In this document: positions 12,186 through 25,332 of the stretch, piece after piece
Numbering within the stretch: position 1 is the first letter of the stretch
How the letters are laid out: every line of letters starts with the position of its first letter
NCBI GenBank assembly: GCA_036873135.1
Contig: JAPTYO010000010.1
Location: 18,841,772 to 18,905,771 of the forward strand
Reading direction: 5' to 3'
Origin: Clarkia xantiana subsp. parviflora
Taxonomy: Eukaryota; Streptophyta; Magnoliopsida; Myrtales; Onagraceae
Length of the DNA: 64,000 nucleotides
Notes under the pieces: generated by a model
What the model was told of the DNA's origin: nothing
The model's database searches: none
What the model saw: the letters and a program-made list of their open reading frames with translations, nothing else
Program-made: the position numbers and the translations under genes

Positions 12186-15100
12186 TCTATTACATCTATT
12201 ACATAACTAAAAAACTGAATGTTTAAATGTGTCCTCACATAATTGTGTCCTGACACTTTTCAGCTTTCCCGCCTTGTGAACAGTCCCGTCTGTTCCAAAA
12301 CATAAAAAATGGTCCTTACACAGCAAAAATGAATAAATAAATGGAAAAAAACCTCAATAGGAACCGTTGTATCTCCATATCCCTCTCTTCTACACCTTCT
12401 CTTCTTCTGATGGCATGTTCTTCCTCTCCACTTCATGCCTCATTCGCTAGAAGCCATGCCATAATAATAGTTTCATGCCAAAATAATAGTTTTAAGAACG
12501 GTCAATGTCTAATTGACCTTTTATTGAGAGAGTCTTCAATGATATAGAGAGTTCCACTTGAAACTCTTCATCTCCTTTCTTGTGGTTAATTGGCAACTAT
12601 AATGGCATCACTCTTCCGCTTTAGGTGATGCCACCCTTAGGCCCAAGTAGTCATCATCTAATTGGTTTGCAATTTATGGATCCAAACCCTGTAAGTATAC
12701 TAACTTACTATCCAAATTTATATGTAACAAACTCCTAACGTCGTTCAAATCATCTAACTGGAGCCTGAGAGTCATCATCTAACTGCTCTCCAACATTTTT
12801 CATCTTTTATTAAACGAATTCATGCTGCACAATGTCCATATTTTATTTCAACCCACCGTACATGTACACACACCACATGCTTGACAAAATGCTCAAGTTA
12901 CTTAGTGTTTAAAAACGGAAAAATATTAAATATATGCTTTTCTTCTTTACAATTTTTTGGCATTCCCTCGTATGATTTTGGTATAACTGTGCATCAAATT
13001 TTGATATATTGTTCTACCTAGCTATATTTTTTTTTTTTTTTTTTTTTTTTGCTGGGTGAGCTATATATGTTTCCTTGTATGTTGTTTATTGAGAAGAGAG
13101 TACCTTTAGACAGATAGAACTTGAGACTGATATAGTCATAATATATGGTTGTGCAGACTTCATTGGAAATATTTTTAATGTTTCGACTGTAAAACTGAAC
13201 ATTGTTTCTTCCAAACAGAAAAATTGAACTTCATTAAAAAAACATAAAGAACAATAGCAGCGTGACAACAACTTTCACCCATCCTCATGCCAATAATTTC
13301 ATACATCAAATAGATATTACTTTCCTGTCATTTTAGAAGAGATGATCTCAAGAGGGATAGTGATAAAATCCTCATCAGGAAATTACATTAATCTACTAAT
13401 TAAAGTTAAAAAATTAAGCAATTTATACAGTTAGACAACCATCATTATAAGGGTAGAATTGAAGCAAACACAATAGATAACAACACTGAATATAAAAATA
13501 ATATAAGATAATAAAAAATGATGGATTTATGTTTTGTAATTTACAAATTTATTTTGTATTTCCTTGCATGATTTTAGTGTCAGTTGTGTCAAATTTGAAT
13601 ATCATGTTAAATATATCAGAGTGATGACCTTAACTTATTTGGTAATGGTAGGTTTTAGCATATAATTTTTAGTCTTAGTTTAATAGTAAAAACAATAAAA
13701 TATTTGAGAAACACGAAATAAAAGCTTAGTTCAAGGTTTTAAGATAAACTGTACTTTTGGTGTTATCTGTTTTTCAATCCTCATGACAAATATATATTTT
13801 TGTATTAGCTTGGGATTTATTGTTGGAGTTGCAACTGCTATACTCTATTGGAAGGACCTCGTGGCTTCTGAATTATTTCTTCTTGCCCAAGCATAACATA
13901 AGCAAATGAAGCATCATAAAAGAATTCGAGCTTTTGTCGTCACCGAGTCATCAAATCAAACCGATGAACAGTCTTTATTGATGTGTGAGCTTAAGCGGAG
14001 AAGATGACAAAAACCAAGATGATGATGTTCTTCTTGTAAGTGAATCCTCTTTATTATAAAGGAAGTACTCCAAGTCTGCGTTCTTTTGGTTGATAGATTT
14101 CTCTATTTTTCTCTAAAGTTAGCCTTAATTACATTGTTGTTGATATGTAAGCTACTACAATCTCTTCTCCATCACATCTGGATAATGATAATATGCTATT
14201 TAAAATATCACTGCTTCATGCTTCTGTATGAATATTGTTATTCATAGTGATCTCTGGGTTGAAACTCCAAACTGAGTGCAATTCATGTAGGATATAAGGT
14301 TGTAGTTAACTAATGCTCGTTAAAATCTGATCACACTTTATAAGGCATTCTTTTTCTATTCTACACTCATAAGATTAGGCAATATTCTATTGTAATTGTT
14401 GTGTTCGTTGGTTACCATTTTTTTGGTTCTATTATTTTCTAACCTTGCGATTGTATATTGATTAGGTAATTGATGGAGAGTGAGGTAGTGACCATCGTCG
14501 ATAACTATTTTCTTTATATTTGACACATTGTCAAAAATTCTCAAAATAATTGTCATTCCTAGCTACTTTGCCTTTTCATGAATTCACTTAGTCATAGAAA
14601 GGTAAGTCAAAGTTTTAAGGTAGGAAGTAAACGATGTTGCTGGTACACTCACAAACCAAGTTCTACTAAAAGGATTCAAAGTAGTTGTTGAATTCTGATA
14701 AAAACTTTAAGCAGGTAATATAAAATGATGTCCAGATCTTAATGCATGTGTCTAAGCTAGGGAGGTGGTCTTTTTTTAATGCGAAGCACTGCATTGCTCA
14801 TTATGATTGTGATTCTAGCTCTAATTTAAACCTTAGTAAGTATTAACTAGGCTACTTCTACAAAAAAAAAAAAAGGTATTAACTATAGGCTACACTGCTG
14901 ATTTACATCTTCGCTTTGGTGTTTTTTTTTTTCTGCCTTAAGGGAATACTTAATTATAATTTCTATTGTGAATGTGATGTTTGATATTTACAGTGATACT
15001 TGATCGATAGTCAAAATATATATAATAGGATGCACCAGGTGACGAAGATGGAGTACTTGGAATCCAACATCTTGTTTATACATTTGGTCGTAAACTTTAG

Positions 15101-15412
15101 TGAAGCCTGTGCAAAAAACACGGGTGCTTGGAAAATTTACTAAATGTTACAGCCATTAGAGCTCTGGTCAAACCATGTGTACATATGACAATTTTTATAC
15201 AACATAATACTGAAATAAGTAGTGTATAATATAGCTAAGCTTGTGTTAGTGTGTGATAAAGTAGCTCATATATTTCATATATATATGTTGTATATACACA
15301 CCTTTTGAAACTTTATTTTTTACTTTATATTCGGTCCAAAATGGCATGCATATCCATTAATAAACAAAAATTATCATAACAGCGCGCGCAACGCACGCGC
15401 AACAAATTCTAG
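12186..15412 (+). mobile_element. Helitron-like element (plus strand) inserted between the two direct repeats
   Basis: The right end is a near-palindromic hairpin (GCGCGCGC, AAC, GCACGCGC) at 15,382-15,400, eight bases, then CTAG (15,409-15,412) and T. The left end proposed here is TCTATTACATC after an A at 12,185, giving the A|TC...CTAG|T arrangement expected of Helitrons. It separates the two 260-bp repeats at an AT-rich target. I see no replicase or helicase and no recognisable captured gene. A 24-base T run lies near 13,027-13,050. Confidence 0.55.
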
Positions 15413-15419
15413 TATATAT

Positions 15420-15690
15420 AATTCTTAAAATGAACTACTTTATTTGTTGATTACAAAGAAACGTCTGTAACGGTTGCCAAGGAAAAAAAACGTTCATTAA
15501 GAAGCAATGTGAGCTTGGAGCAAATCTAAGAATATAGAGAGACTTACTTGGACAATAACAACTCATCAATGAAAGAGAATAATTGAGTTAGACCAATTAT
15601 ATTAAGTTATTTGTACATATCATCACCCAAATTTGTTACTTGTCAACTCTACATAAAACCCTTTAGAATTATATTATATATAGATAGATT
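15420..15690. repeat. Direct repeat copy 2 with Helitron 5' terminus
   Basis: Near-identical to 11,918-12,180, then continuing ATTATATTATATATAGATAGA, which is the complement of the usual plant Helitron 5' start (TCTATATATAATA). It reads as the 5' end of a minus-strand element cut off by the insertion at 12,186-15,412. Confidence 0.75.
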
Positions 15691-16626
15691 CTTGGTTTAT
15701 GTATATATAATATATTTAACGCAACCGTTAAATTTGAAATTGATGAATGAACTTTCACCAGTAATGGAGGTTGAAGCAAGTGTTAAATATACAATGTAAG
15801 CTAGTCGTACAAACCCTAATGAGCACTAAATTTATTAAATAAAATCTAGGGTTTTACTTAAATAAAATTTCTCATTCAATTCTCCGTGCATAACTATATA
15901 TATATGCATACACTTCACAATTTTATAAATGCCGAAATTAATTAATTAGTAAACAATAATATAGAATTAATTGGCATCCTCAATTATTTCTATATACATA
16001 ACATACGTTGGTTGCCATTATATAATAGAATTAGCTATTATATCGTAATATTCTTTATTTTGTACATATATTTAGTATAATAATTTAATCGATTTATTAT
16101 TATAGTTACTATGTATATATATAATAATAACGTTTCTATATAAATATTCCTTACGTGGCGGCCTATGGTCTTCCGGAACCAAACTGTATATAGTTACTAT
16201 TTAAATGGAAACTGTTAATTAATTTGTTTCTTTATTTTACGTAAAGACTAAAATATGAGATAAAAATACTTCTTAATTTACAACCAATCAATATTTTATG
16301 TCTAAATTTATAAAGCTCCAATTAAATGCCGATTAAATTAGAAAACGCTGACTGGACGAGCCCATGTGTCAGACGGGATTCCGGTGCCGAATTAATAGAA
16401 TTTAGTAGATAGTAGATATAGTAGCTTTTACTATTAAAACGGGGTAAAAAGTTTCTATTTTAAAAGAGCATATGTATCTTATTTCGAATTAATTTATTAC
16501 AGAAATGTATTTATATGATAAATAAATATATATCATATATAACAATGGAAAGCTATTCTCATCAAGTAGCTGTTTGTTTATCAAAATACCGGATAAAAAG
16601 CTATAATTATTTACAATATTTATAAA
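15691..16626. other. AT-rich intergenic DNA
   Basis: Only AT-rich sequence with no open frames of note. A short, slightly GC-richer piece near 16,155-16,190 is not recognised. Confidence 0.4.
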
Positions 16627-17704
16627 CTAGTGGAAGAACCCGCGCGTTGCGCGGGGTAAGTAATTTATTTATAAATTATAAGGAAATTACAAAAATTCAA
16701 ATTTAGTGTTAATAATTAATTTATTGTTTTTTTAACCTGGAAAAAAATAATAAATTAATTGAGTAAATTTTAAATATTTATATCAAGTGTAAGGAAAATT
16801 CTATAGAAGATTTATAAAATTTAAAAATATGCTAATTGTGTGATAATATATGTAAATATTCGATTATTATTGATAGTGTCACTGATGTATGAAAATTTAA
16901 ATATCATTAGATCAAAATATAATGTAAATAATTAGCATGCCAATGAGATTGAAATAATTCCAAAACGTTCATAAATATATTTTATTATATAAATTTTATA
17001 AAATATCACAATTTTATTCAAAAAAATATATTAAATAAAATGTATAACTTTTTTTATTACTAAATGCATCATTTGGCAAAAAGAACATTATTAATTATTG
17101 AAGAAAAACTGTTATTTCAACTTGGTACTGATATAATATATACTTAAATTGTAAATCACGTTATTAACTTAAATTCATAGAAAGCACTTATAGGTCCACA
17201 TGGCAATGCATAACAACATTCTCTTTCCACTTTACTTGACATGTGTTACTTGACAATTTTCTATAGATTTTTCACTAAAAATTTCACACTTTAAAGATTT
17301 TCCCTTAAATTATTAAAAAAAAAAAATTAGAAGATAAAAAAAGTTCTGATTTTTCTACGGAAACAAATAAAAGGTTAAACCACGATTATGAAATACAATA
17401 AATCTTCTATATGTATAAATATTTTAGTTATTATTAATATAACTATGTAAAATAAGTTTATCCAATGATGCATTTTTGCCAAGTTTTTTTAATAGATTAA
17501 CTATAGCTACTTGTATGGAAAATATAATTTGCCAACAAAAGTATGAATAATATAGAATTAGTGCGATAATAAATTACTTTGAACAATTTTTTAATTTGAT
17601 TATAGGATAATTTGTATAGTAAATTTTAAAATAAAATTTTGTATAACTCATGTGAAGAAAATATTAAGCGTCCTATTAATTCAAATATTATGCAATAAAA
17701 TTAT

Positions 17705-18220
17705 TATTGACCTTTCATTAATATAAAAAATTATTGTCTGGAAGTATTAATTTAATATGTATTTTATTTGCTTACAAAGTAAGAGTAATTTTTCTCATTA
17801 ATATACGATTCTTCCAGTATTAGTAATAATTATGGTACTATTTTGGATTTTTTTTAATTACCATATTTCATTTTAAAAAAATTCTATAATAATTGTTATT
17901 AATTTTAGAATGATTTCGGTAGTGAATTGCATTGATAACAAATATACAGTACAAGGAAAATGGAAGAAAACTATAACTTTTAATCTATTCGAATTATTGT
18001 TGACCTTTCAATAATATAAATATTCTAGTTTGTAAGTATTAATTTAGTATATATCTTATTTACTGACAAAGTAAGAGTAATTTTGTCTCATTAATATACG
18101 TTTTTGCCATAATTAGTAATAATTATGGTACTAATTTGAATTTATTATTATTACCATATTTCATTTTTTTAAATTTTCTATATTAATTGTTATTAATTTT
18201 AGAATGATTTCTGTAACAAA
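17705..18220. repeat. Diverged tandem duplication (unit about 290 bp)
   Basis: The segments starting near 17,705 (TTGACCTTTCATTAATATAAA) and 17,998 (TTGACCTTTCAATAATATAAA) stay alignable through the shared words ACAAAGTAAGAGTAATTTT, AATAATTATGGTACTA and TTTTAGAATGATTTC. Confidence 0.75.
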
Positions 18221-19157
18221 TATATAGGAGAAATGAAAAAAAGTATAAATTCGTTCAACCTCCTTCCATTGGAGCTTCATTTGATAAAACATTTATTCAC
18301 ATTTGCGAGGTCTTTTCTGTCTATAAATGAGAAATCAATATTCCGACCATAAGTTGTTGAATTCTCAAGCACATATATTTGTAAAAATGGATGAGCACAT
18401 TTTCTTCTTTCTTTAGTGAGAATGAGGTATGCAATTTCTTCTTTGATAAGTAGGTGTCAATGCTAATGTTCTATCATGATGATTTTCTGTTGAAAGTTCT
18501 CATTATATTAGAATAAACTTTATAAGTAATTTTTAATGTGTTGTTTTCCAAGTTTTAATCTAAGGGGAAAATGCATGTATTTTTTAATAAGTAATTTCTA
18601 TTAGGATATATTCATCATTCATTTGTATATAATCTAAAAAATCTGTATAGTCTTCTTTTGTTCTTTCATTTATATATATATAACTAATTTAGTTATATTA
18701 TATACACTAAAAAATATATCCTCTATAATTTATTCATTTGTTTTAATTATATGGTGTTCATAACTCAATTTTTGTAACTTGAAAAATGAACTGGATTTTA
18801 GAATATTTATATTAAGTTAACTTCGAAAAATCTATTTATTACTATTTTTTATTAACTTAAAAATATATAATCACTTTTTAAAATCATATATGCTTTAATA
18901 CATGTGGTTTAGTTTTTTTTTTTTTTATAGCTTATGCAGCTAATTTTGAGTTATGTTTTAAGTCTAATATATTAATTTTTTATTGTAAAACTTGCATTTT
19001 TCTATTGTTGTGCAAAACTTAATTTTATGAAGTTTTGATTGTAACGGCTTATAAGAATGCATGATGTGCTTTGAGAGAATGGTGAAATGAATGTAACTCA
19101 TCAAAACTTGATATGAACCAATCAAATTGAGTTATTTGAACAACTAAGTAAGATAGA

Positions 19158-19657
19158 GGGTTAATAACCTATAAAATGTCTGAATTTTGACCCATGTTAA
19201 CCGGAGAGGTCTGAATTTTCAAAAGTTAATTTGGAAGTTCTGAATTTTCAACTTTGTTGAACTTTGGTTTTCCGTCCATTTTTAGGGTTAAATTTAACAG
19301 GATTGTGTGAAATGACACATTTACTCCTTTTAATATTTTTTTTATTTAATACCTTACTTGAGAAAATGTGAAATGACAAAATTACCCTTGAAGTCAAATT
19401 AAGAAAATGTATTTTTTTTGCTTTAAGGGTATTTTTGTCTTTTCAGGTCAAACATGTGAGGGGCACACTTTGGTCGGAGGGCATTTTCGGGATTTAAGTT
19501 TATTTCCGGTCACATGCCAAACATGTGACAAAAAATTGACGGAGACCTCTTATATCAACAAAGTTGAAAATTCTGACCTTCCAAATTAACTTTTGAAAAT
19601 TCAGACATCTCCGGTTAACATGGGTCAAAATTCAGACCTTTCGTAGGTTATTAACCC
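19158..19657. mobile_element. MULE-type MITE, compact form (500 bp)
   Basis: The ends are GGGTTAATAACC and GGTTATTAACCC. The arms of about 150 bp are complementary and contain the words GTCTGAATTTTCA, GTTAACCGGAGA and TTTTCCGTCC, which are shared with the larger element at 54,600-55,871. The 9-bp flanks (TAAGATAGA, TGAGAAAAT) no longer match, so the insertion is older or the flanks have changed. No coding sequence is supported. Confidence 0.75.
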
Positions 19658-19731
19658 TGAGAAAATGTTACAAAAAGCTTACTTGTCAACATTATATAAG
19701 ACACACCCAAATTATATTATATATAGATAGA

Positions 19732-20212
19732 TATATATTCTTTTTACTCCACCAATATCTAATAATTAAAATTTTCTCTTCATAGAAACGGAAGAAAACT
19801 TGGGCACGAAGCTTGATTGGTCGTTGTGGACGTAATAATATGTGTTTAGTGCTGCAATTATGCATTCAAAAGAATGTTACGGCTTGTTTAATATTACTGG
19901 TATTGCATTATAAGAAATTACTGTTTTACCGTGAAAGGCTAAGGTAAGAAAAAGAATTAGAAATGAGATTATCACCCTTTTTGTAACGCATAGTTATGAA
20001 AAATAACGTTTTTCATGGTGCAATTAGAGAGCTTGGAGCTCATCCAAGCAATGAGAAGTGATGATGTGGACAATGACACATTAATTATATTAAAGAATAC
20101 TGAGATGTACCAATCAAATTAGATTATTTGTACATGTCATTAGTGAGTTTAATTACTTGTCAAGCTCACAATCAACTCACCCAAATTATATTAGATATAG
20201 ATAGATAGATAT
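19732..20212 (-). mobile_element. Partial Helitron-like 5' block upstream of the thioesterase gene
   Basis: About 20,025-20,212 repeats the block seen at the other Helitron 5' ends (GAGCTTGGAGC, then GGACAATGACA, then CACCCAAATTATATTAGATA). No 3' hairpin belonging to this copy is found, so it is a fragment. The 19,732-20,020 part is unassigned. Confidence 0.5.
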
Positions 20213-20439
20213 TAAAATTATATAATCACGGATTTTTTTTTTATTATTATGTTATAATAACTAATAAGTTACTAGGAAAATAATACTTATTTCGAATTAT
20301 CCTAATTGACATTGAAAACATCAATTACTTGGGTAGGTAGGTAGTGTGTTATTAAAGAGCATCCCGCTGACATTCATTCTTTCCATCTCTTCCAATTCTC
20401 CGATCGTCTAGGATTTGCCTTCAACCTCAAGTCTCATCC
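20213..20439 (+). promoter_or_regulatory. Probable proximal promoter and leader of the acyl-CoA thioesterase gene
   Basis: AT-rich DNA changes at about 20,350 to a C/T-rich stretch (TCTTTCCATCTCTTCC) typical of plant leaders, directly upstream of the ATG at 20,440. No clear TATA box was fixed. Confidence 0.4.
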
Positions 20440-22820
20440 ATGGACTCCGATTCGGAATCAGTTCAGTCTCACGTTGCAATCCCAGTGGTTTCAACCATTG
20501 CTTCACCGCTCGACTCTCCCGCCAATTCGTCTCGGAAGCCGATCAGCCTATGGCCTGGAATGTACCACTCTCCGGTGACCAGCGCTCTGTGGGAGACCAG
20601 GTCCAAAATCTTCGAGCGCCTCCTCGGTCCCAGCAAGGACGCGCCTCCGCAGATCGAGTTGCTCCTTCGCACGCCGTCCCAGAGTCGCACCACTATTCTC
20701 TACAGCTTCTCATCGGACTACACGTTGAGGGAGCAGTATAGGGATCCATGGAATGAGGTTCGGATTGGGAAGCTGCTTGAAGACCTCGACGCCTTGGCTG
20801 GCGCGATCTCCGTTCGGGTAACTCTCGTCTATTACCGCTACGATCAAATGATTTGCAGCATCGATCAATGCTCTATCGGATCATTCTTGAAAATTTCGAT
20901 CAAGTAATTGAAAAAGAAAAACTGAGGATGACCTTTGGTTTGTTGCCAAGATAATAAAAAACTGCTAATGTGAACTGTAGTGCGCTAATTCTGCTAAGTT
21001 TGTTGTTCTTAGAAGAAGAATGAGAGCGCATCTCTTGCTGAATAAGAAACAATTCTCTTGGAATGGAACAGTGAATTTCTTTTGCTATGCTCAAGAAATT
21101 GGTTATGTTCGTTTTGTAGTTGAGGTTTAGGTTATTGGAAAGATTTCTCACCACCTCGTTGTGTTCTTAACCCTTATGCTACAGCACTGTACTGATTTAG
21201 ATAGCACAACTAGACCACTCCTACTTGTGACGGCGTCTGTTGACAAGATAGTCCTCAAGAAGCCAATAACTGTTGACGTTGATCTTAAAATAGTTGGTTC
21301 TGTCATATGGGTTGGACGCACGTCAATGGAGATCCAACTTGAAGTCATTCAGCTCAAGAAAGGTAATTTAGCATCTGCTTTTATTATTTTGTCTCAGGAT
21401 TCCAGGTTCCCAGCCCAGATATGTTTACTATGTTGTAGTTACAATGACGAAAGTGGCATTTTATAGATGATTGACTTTGTGAGCCTTCTGTAAAGACCAT
21501 TAAGGGACATGGTACTCAGACCAACTTGAGCCATCAAACAATTTCGTTCAATCATCTGACGTATCTCCAGTTTCCTATGAATAAGATGTTTTGTTTAGTG
21601 GAGTCTTTAAGCGTCAAAGTAGAATCCATCAGAAAAATGTATATTTTGTTCTCTTGAAATGGTATACTAAGACTTGACAGAACCAAGTTTTGTCTTGCAG
21701 AGACTACTGATACGGATTCAGTTGCATTAACTGCCAACTTTATATTCGTTGCTCGTGATTCTAAGACTGGGAAAGCTGCTCCGGTGAACCGACTGGCCCC
21801 TGAAACAGATAAAGAAAAGCTGCTTTTTGAAGAGGCAGAAGCAAGAAATGAGCTAAGGAGAAAAAAGAAAGTCGGGGATACCAGGGAGATTCATAATGAT
21901 GACGTGAATAAGCTCAAATTCAGTACATTGTTGGCAGAGGGGAGAATTTTTTGTGACATGCCAGCCTTAGCAGATAGAAACAGCATTCTTCTGAGGGACA
22001 CCCGCCTAGAAAACTCATTGATCTGCCAACCACAACAAAGGAATTTACATGGTCGGATTTTCGGAGGGTTTTTAATGCACCGAGCATTCGAGCTGGCATT
22101 TTCTACAGCTTATGCTTTTGCTGGGTTGATTCCTTGCTTCTTAGAGGTTGATCATGTAGATTTTCTGAAGCCTGTAAGAACTTATGGACTATCTTCTGTG
22201 TCTTGCTTCTCTTCCATCTTCCGACTCATTAATTTTCTTGAATACTTTTGAAGATAAGTAGAACTTTGAAAAACATGCAGGTGGATGTTGGAGATTTCCT
22301 TAGGTTAAAATCTTGTGTTCTGTACACTGAAGTTGAGAATCCAGATCTGCCCCTGATCAATGTTGAAGTTGTTGCTCATGTTACCAGGCCCGAGCTCAGG
22401 TCGAGCGAGGTAAATCTCTCTGCATTACTCCATTATTATCTTTTACTGCAATCAGATAAAAATATTGACTTGAGCTTCAATCTTTGTTTTACTGAGCCGT
22501 TTAATTTTCGTTTCTTAAGCAACATCTTTATCTTATGAGATGCATGACCTATCAATTTACTGAAGATTAGGTCACTTTTCCTTCAAAATTGTGACTGTGT
22601 GTATCAGTTATCACTTATCAGCAAAATCTGTCTTATGAATGAGGCGGATCTTCTTCCATTCCAGGTATCAAATACGTTCTACTTCACATTCACAGTACGA
22701 CCCGAGGCAAAAGCTATGAAAAGTGGGTTCAGCATCAGGAACGTGGTTCCAGCAACGGAGGAGGAAGCACGCCACATTTTAGACCGAATCGGTGCTAAAA
22801 TCTTGCAGGCTGCCAAGTAA
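20440..22820 (+). CDS. Acyl-coenzyme A thioesterase, double hotdog (ACOT9/10-like)
   Basis: Five exons, 20440-20817, 21185-21362, 21701-22173, 22281-22409 and 22665-22820, join in frame to 437 residues, with GT-AG at each intron. The protein hydrolyses acyl-CoA to free fatty acid and CoA. Plant members are organellar, though the N-terminus here gives no unmistakable targeting signal. The first hotdog domain runs from about residue 80 to 200 and includes GKLLEDLDALAGAISVRHC, with the Asp expected to be catalytic. The second runs from about 265 to 430 and includes NLHGRIFGGFLMHRAFELA, the conserved N-x-x-G-R-I-F-G-G block. Two hotdog units in one chain and the length both fit the ACOT9/BFIT-like family. 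The start is the first ATG after a leader-like region. No frameshift is seen and the gene looks functional. Confidence 0.93.
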
Positions 22821-23859
22821 TTTTATGGATCTCTACCCTACTCTACTACTGACTTACACTACAACTACACATCTTTAGTTGGAGTCTAGATATAGACCTA
22901 TCTCATTATATTTGGCCTAGTAAACTACTGTATAGAGGAGGACATAACAGATGCATCATGATTTCATATATTGATTAGCTGGTAAAATGTCTGGCAACAC
23001 ATTGATGTTATGGATTACCTTCAGAACTGTTGTTATTATAATAACTTATAATAGATATATTTTAGCTGAACTATTTGAGTACACAATACCCCCATGCTTG
23101 ATCTGAGTTGTTGGGAAAGGCACTGCAGGACAAGCTATTTTTGTATTTGGATGGATATTCTGTCTGATGGAAGCTGGAAGCGGCAACTAAAATAAAAACA
23201 TTACAAAAGTATCCTAAGAATCGTTTTTTCCGTGAAGCTAATCCGTCATTTTTAAGTTAATTTTTCGGTTTTAACTGGTAACTGCATGACTTCATCCATG
23301 AGGCCATGACCTCTCATTGTGGTTTCTCCTTAATAGAATTAGTCTCGACTATATTTACAGTTCGAATTTATAGGCATTAGTTCAGAAACCTCGAAATTTA
23401 TGTAATGACTAAAATCTTCTAAAACTTATTTATTTATTTATCTCTTATAATTACCGAGGACTTTCCAAAATGTGTAAAAACAGTTGAGAGTTCTGGTTAA
23501 CTTAGTAACAGCTTTACATCGTCTTATAAGTCCCCTCCCTCCGTGTATATACTTTACTACCGGAATTTCTTTATATTCCGATGTGGAATGGTCACGCCTA
23601 GTAAAAATAGTAATCTTCTAAAATAAAAAAAGGAAAGTTTGTTATAATAGCTTAGAAAATAATTTAATTATTTAAACTTGTAACATATTGAGAATGTTAT
23701 TTAAGACAAAATAATAAAAATGACTTAAAAATTAAAAATCATATTTAATTTTTTTGAAAAAAATATAAATTACATTTATTTTTTATATTATTAGTTATAT
23801 TACACATATTAGTTTTTGCAAAATTAGAAACTACACCCGAGTATATATTATAAATAATA
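22821..23859. other. 3' region of the thioesterase gene and AT-rich intergenic DNA
   Basis: The first 300 bases probably include the 3' UTR. The remainder is AT-rich with no gene, ending in the 9-bp duplication TAAATAATA at 23,851-23,859. Confidence 0.4.
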
Positions 23860-24394
23860 GGGTTAGTAACTAAAAAACTGTCCAAGGTTTGCCCTATGTT
23901 AAAATTAGGTGTCTGAAGTTTCAAATGTTAAAATTGACTGTCCCAAGTTTCATTTTTGTTGAAATTTGGTGTCCTTGCACGTCTTTTCATCTCCGTTCAA
24001 TTATTTCCATCAACCCACCCACCCACTCACAATCCATCACTCTTTACTTTTTACAAAATTGTCAAATTTCACCCAAAAATTGAACATTAAAAAAAAAAAG
24101 TTTCTAGAAGAGTGGTGTGGAGCCATTTTCCAAGGACAACAGAGCGATATTTACTTGCGCGGATGTGGCCAATTTTTTAAGTGACGGTCCCGGCAAGATG
24201 ACGAGAAGGGAGTGTGTATGTGAGCTCCAATTTGACAGACGGTTTCGTCGGAATTGACTTCTCTAAAGTAATCACACCGAGACACCACATTTTAACAAAA
24301 TTGAAACCTTGGACACTACAGTTTAACATTTGAAACTTCAGACACCTAATTTTAACATAGGGTAAACCTTGGACAGTTTTTTAGTTATTAACCC
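23860..24394. mobile_element. MULE-type MITE with perfect 9-bp TSD
   Basis: The ends are GGGTTAGTAACT and AGTTATTAACCC. The element is flanked by identical TAAATAATA at 23,851-23,859 and 24,395-24,403. The arms of roughly 120 bp are complementary (for example TGTCCAAGGTTTGCCCTATG against CATAGGGTAAACCTTGGACA). A 9-bp duplication is the hallmark of Mutator-like transposons. The interior (24,000-24,290) is non-coding. Confidence 0.92.
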
Positions 24395-24639
24395 TAAATA
24401 ATATTACTACATATATTTTTTTTATTCATTTTTTAAATCAAACCATGACTAATTAATACAAAATTACATTTGCATATAATTAATATATTTGTTAGAATAT
24501 TTATATTGAATTTTAATTTGATATTATATATACATTAGTTTGACAAATATTTATATGCAAGAGTCTTTATAATATATATATAACGTAACAAAATTTTATA
24601 TATAACATAATATATATAGCTAGCATAATATATATATTC

Positions 24640-25332
24640 AATTCAAACCGAGTTCGAGCTCGATCTAAGATACACAGTTTCATGATTTAATTGAACAATT
24701 TAAAGTTGTCGAGTTGAGACTGAGCTCGTCGAGTATGGCACCGAGTCAAGCTCGAATTTTGAAAAATTTAGGTTCAGTCGAGCTCGAGCTCGAGTACAAT
24801 GAGTCGAGTCGAGTTTGCCAGATATTCAGCTCGTTTACAGCCCTACATGTTACATTGATTAGTAGTGTTAACAATCGAGGTCGAGTTTTTCGATCTTTAA
24901 ATAATAATTTTATATATGTATATATTGAGTTCAAGTCGAGTTCGAGTCAAAAGCCTAATCGAGTCGAATTCGAGCTAAGGCACACCATTTGTTAATTAAT
25001 TGATTTTTTTTTTTAACCTTATCGAGCTGAGTCGAGTCGAGCTCGATCTCGTCGAGTATGGCACGGAGTTGAGCTCGAGCTCGAAAAATTAAGGCTCGAT
25101 CGAGTTCGAGCTCGAGTACAATGAGTCGAGTCGAGTTTGCCAGATACTCGGCTCGTTTACAGTCCTACATGTTACATTGATTAGTAATCGAGGTAGACTT
25201 TTTAACCTTATTGAGCTGAGTCGAGTCGAGCTCGAACTCGAAAAATTAAGACTCGGTCGAGTTCGAGCTCGAGTAAAATGAGTCGGGTCGAGCTTGTTAG
25301 ATACTCGGCTTAACTCGACTCGTTTACAGCTA
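24640..25332. repeat. Tandem GAGCTC/GTCGAG-rich repeats, hAT-MITE-like
   Basis: Three partial copies (about 24,722-24,870, 25,043-25,190 and 25,205-25,332) share GTCGAGTATGGCAC, GAGTACAATGAGTCGAGTCG and CTCGTTTACAG. Ends of the type GGGCTGTAAACGAG are frequent in plant hAT-type MITEs, and here CTCGTTTACAGCCCTA occurs inside the first copy. No target duplication could be fixed. Probably nested or tandem fragments of one MITE family. Confidence 0.6.

Larger units (their letters stand above)
16627..19731 (-). mobile_element. Helitron-like element (minus strand), interrupted by a MITE
   Basis: On the minus strand it ends with the hairpin CCGCGC-GTT-GCGCGG (about 16,640) and then CTAG (16,627-16,630) and T. 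Its 5' end is near 19,727-19,731 (complement of TCTATCTATATATAATATAA), preceded by A. The interior holds no gene but has a diverged tandem duplication at about 17,705-18,220. A MULE-type MITE at 19,158-19,657 sits within its 5' sub-terminal block. Confidence 0.65.

Noticed and set aside
13027..13050. A poly-T tract as evidence of a reversed retrocopy tail.
   Set aside because: No coding homology or target duplication adjoins it. Such runs are common in this AT-rich DNA.
24640..25332. A CRISPR-like look from regularly recurring GAGTCGAGTCGAG words.
   Set aside because: Copies are irregular in spacing and decayed, in a plant nuclear context. They are MITE sub-terminal repeats.
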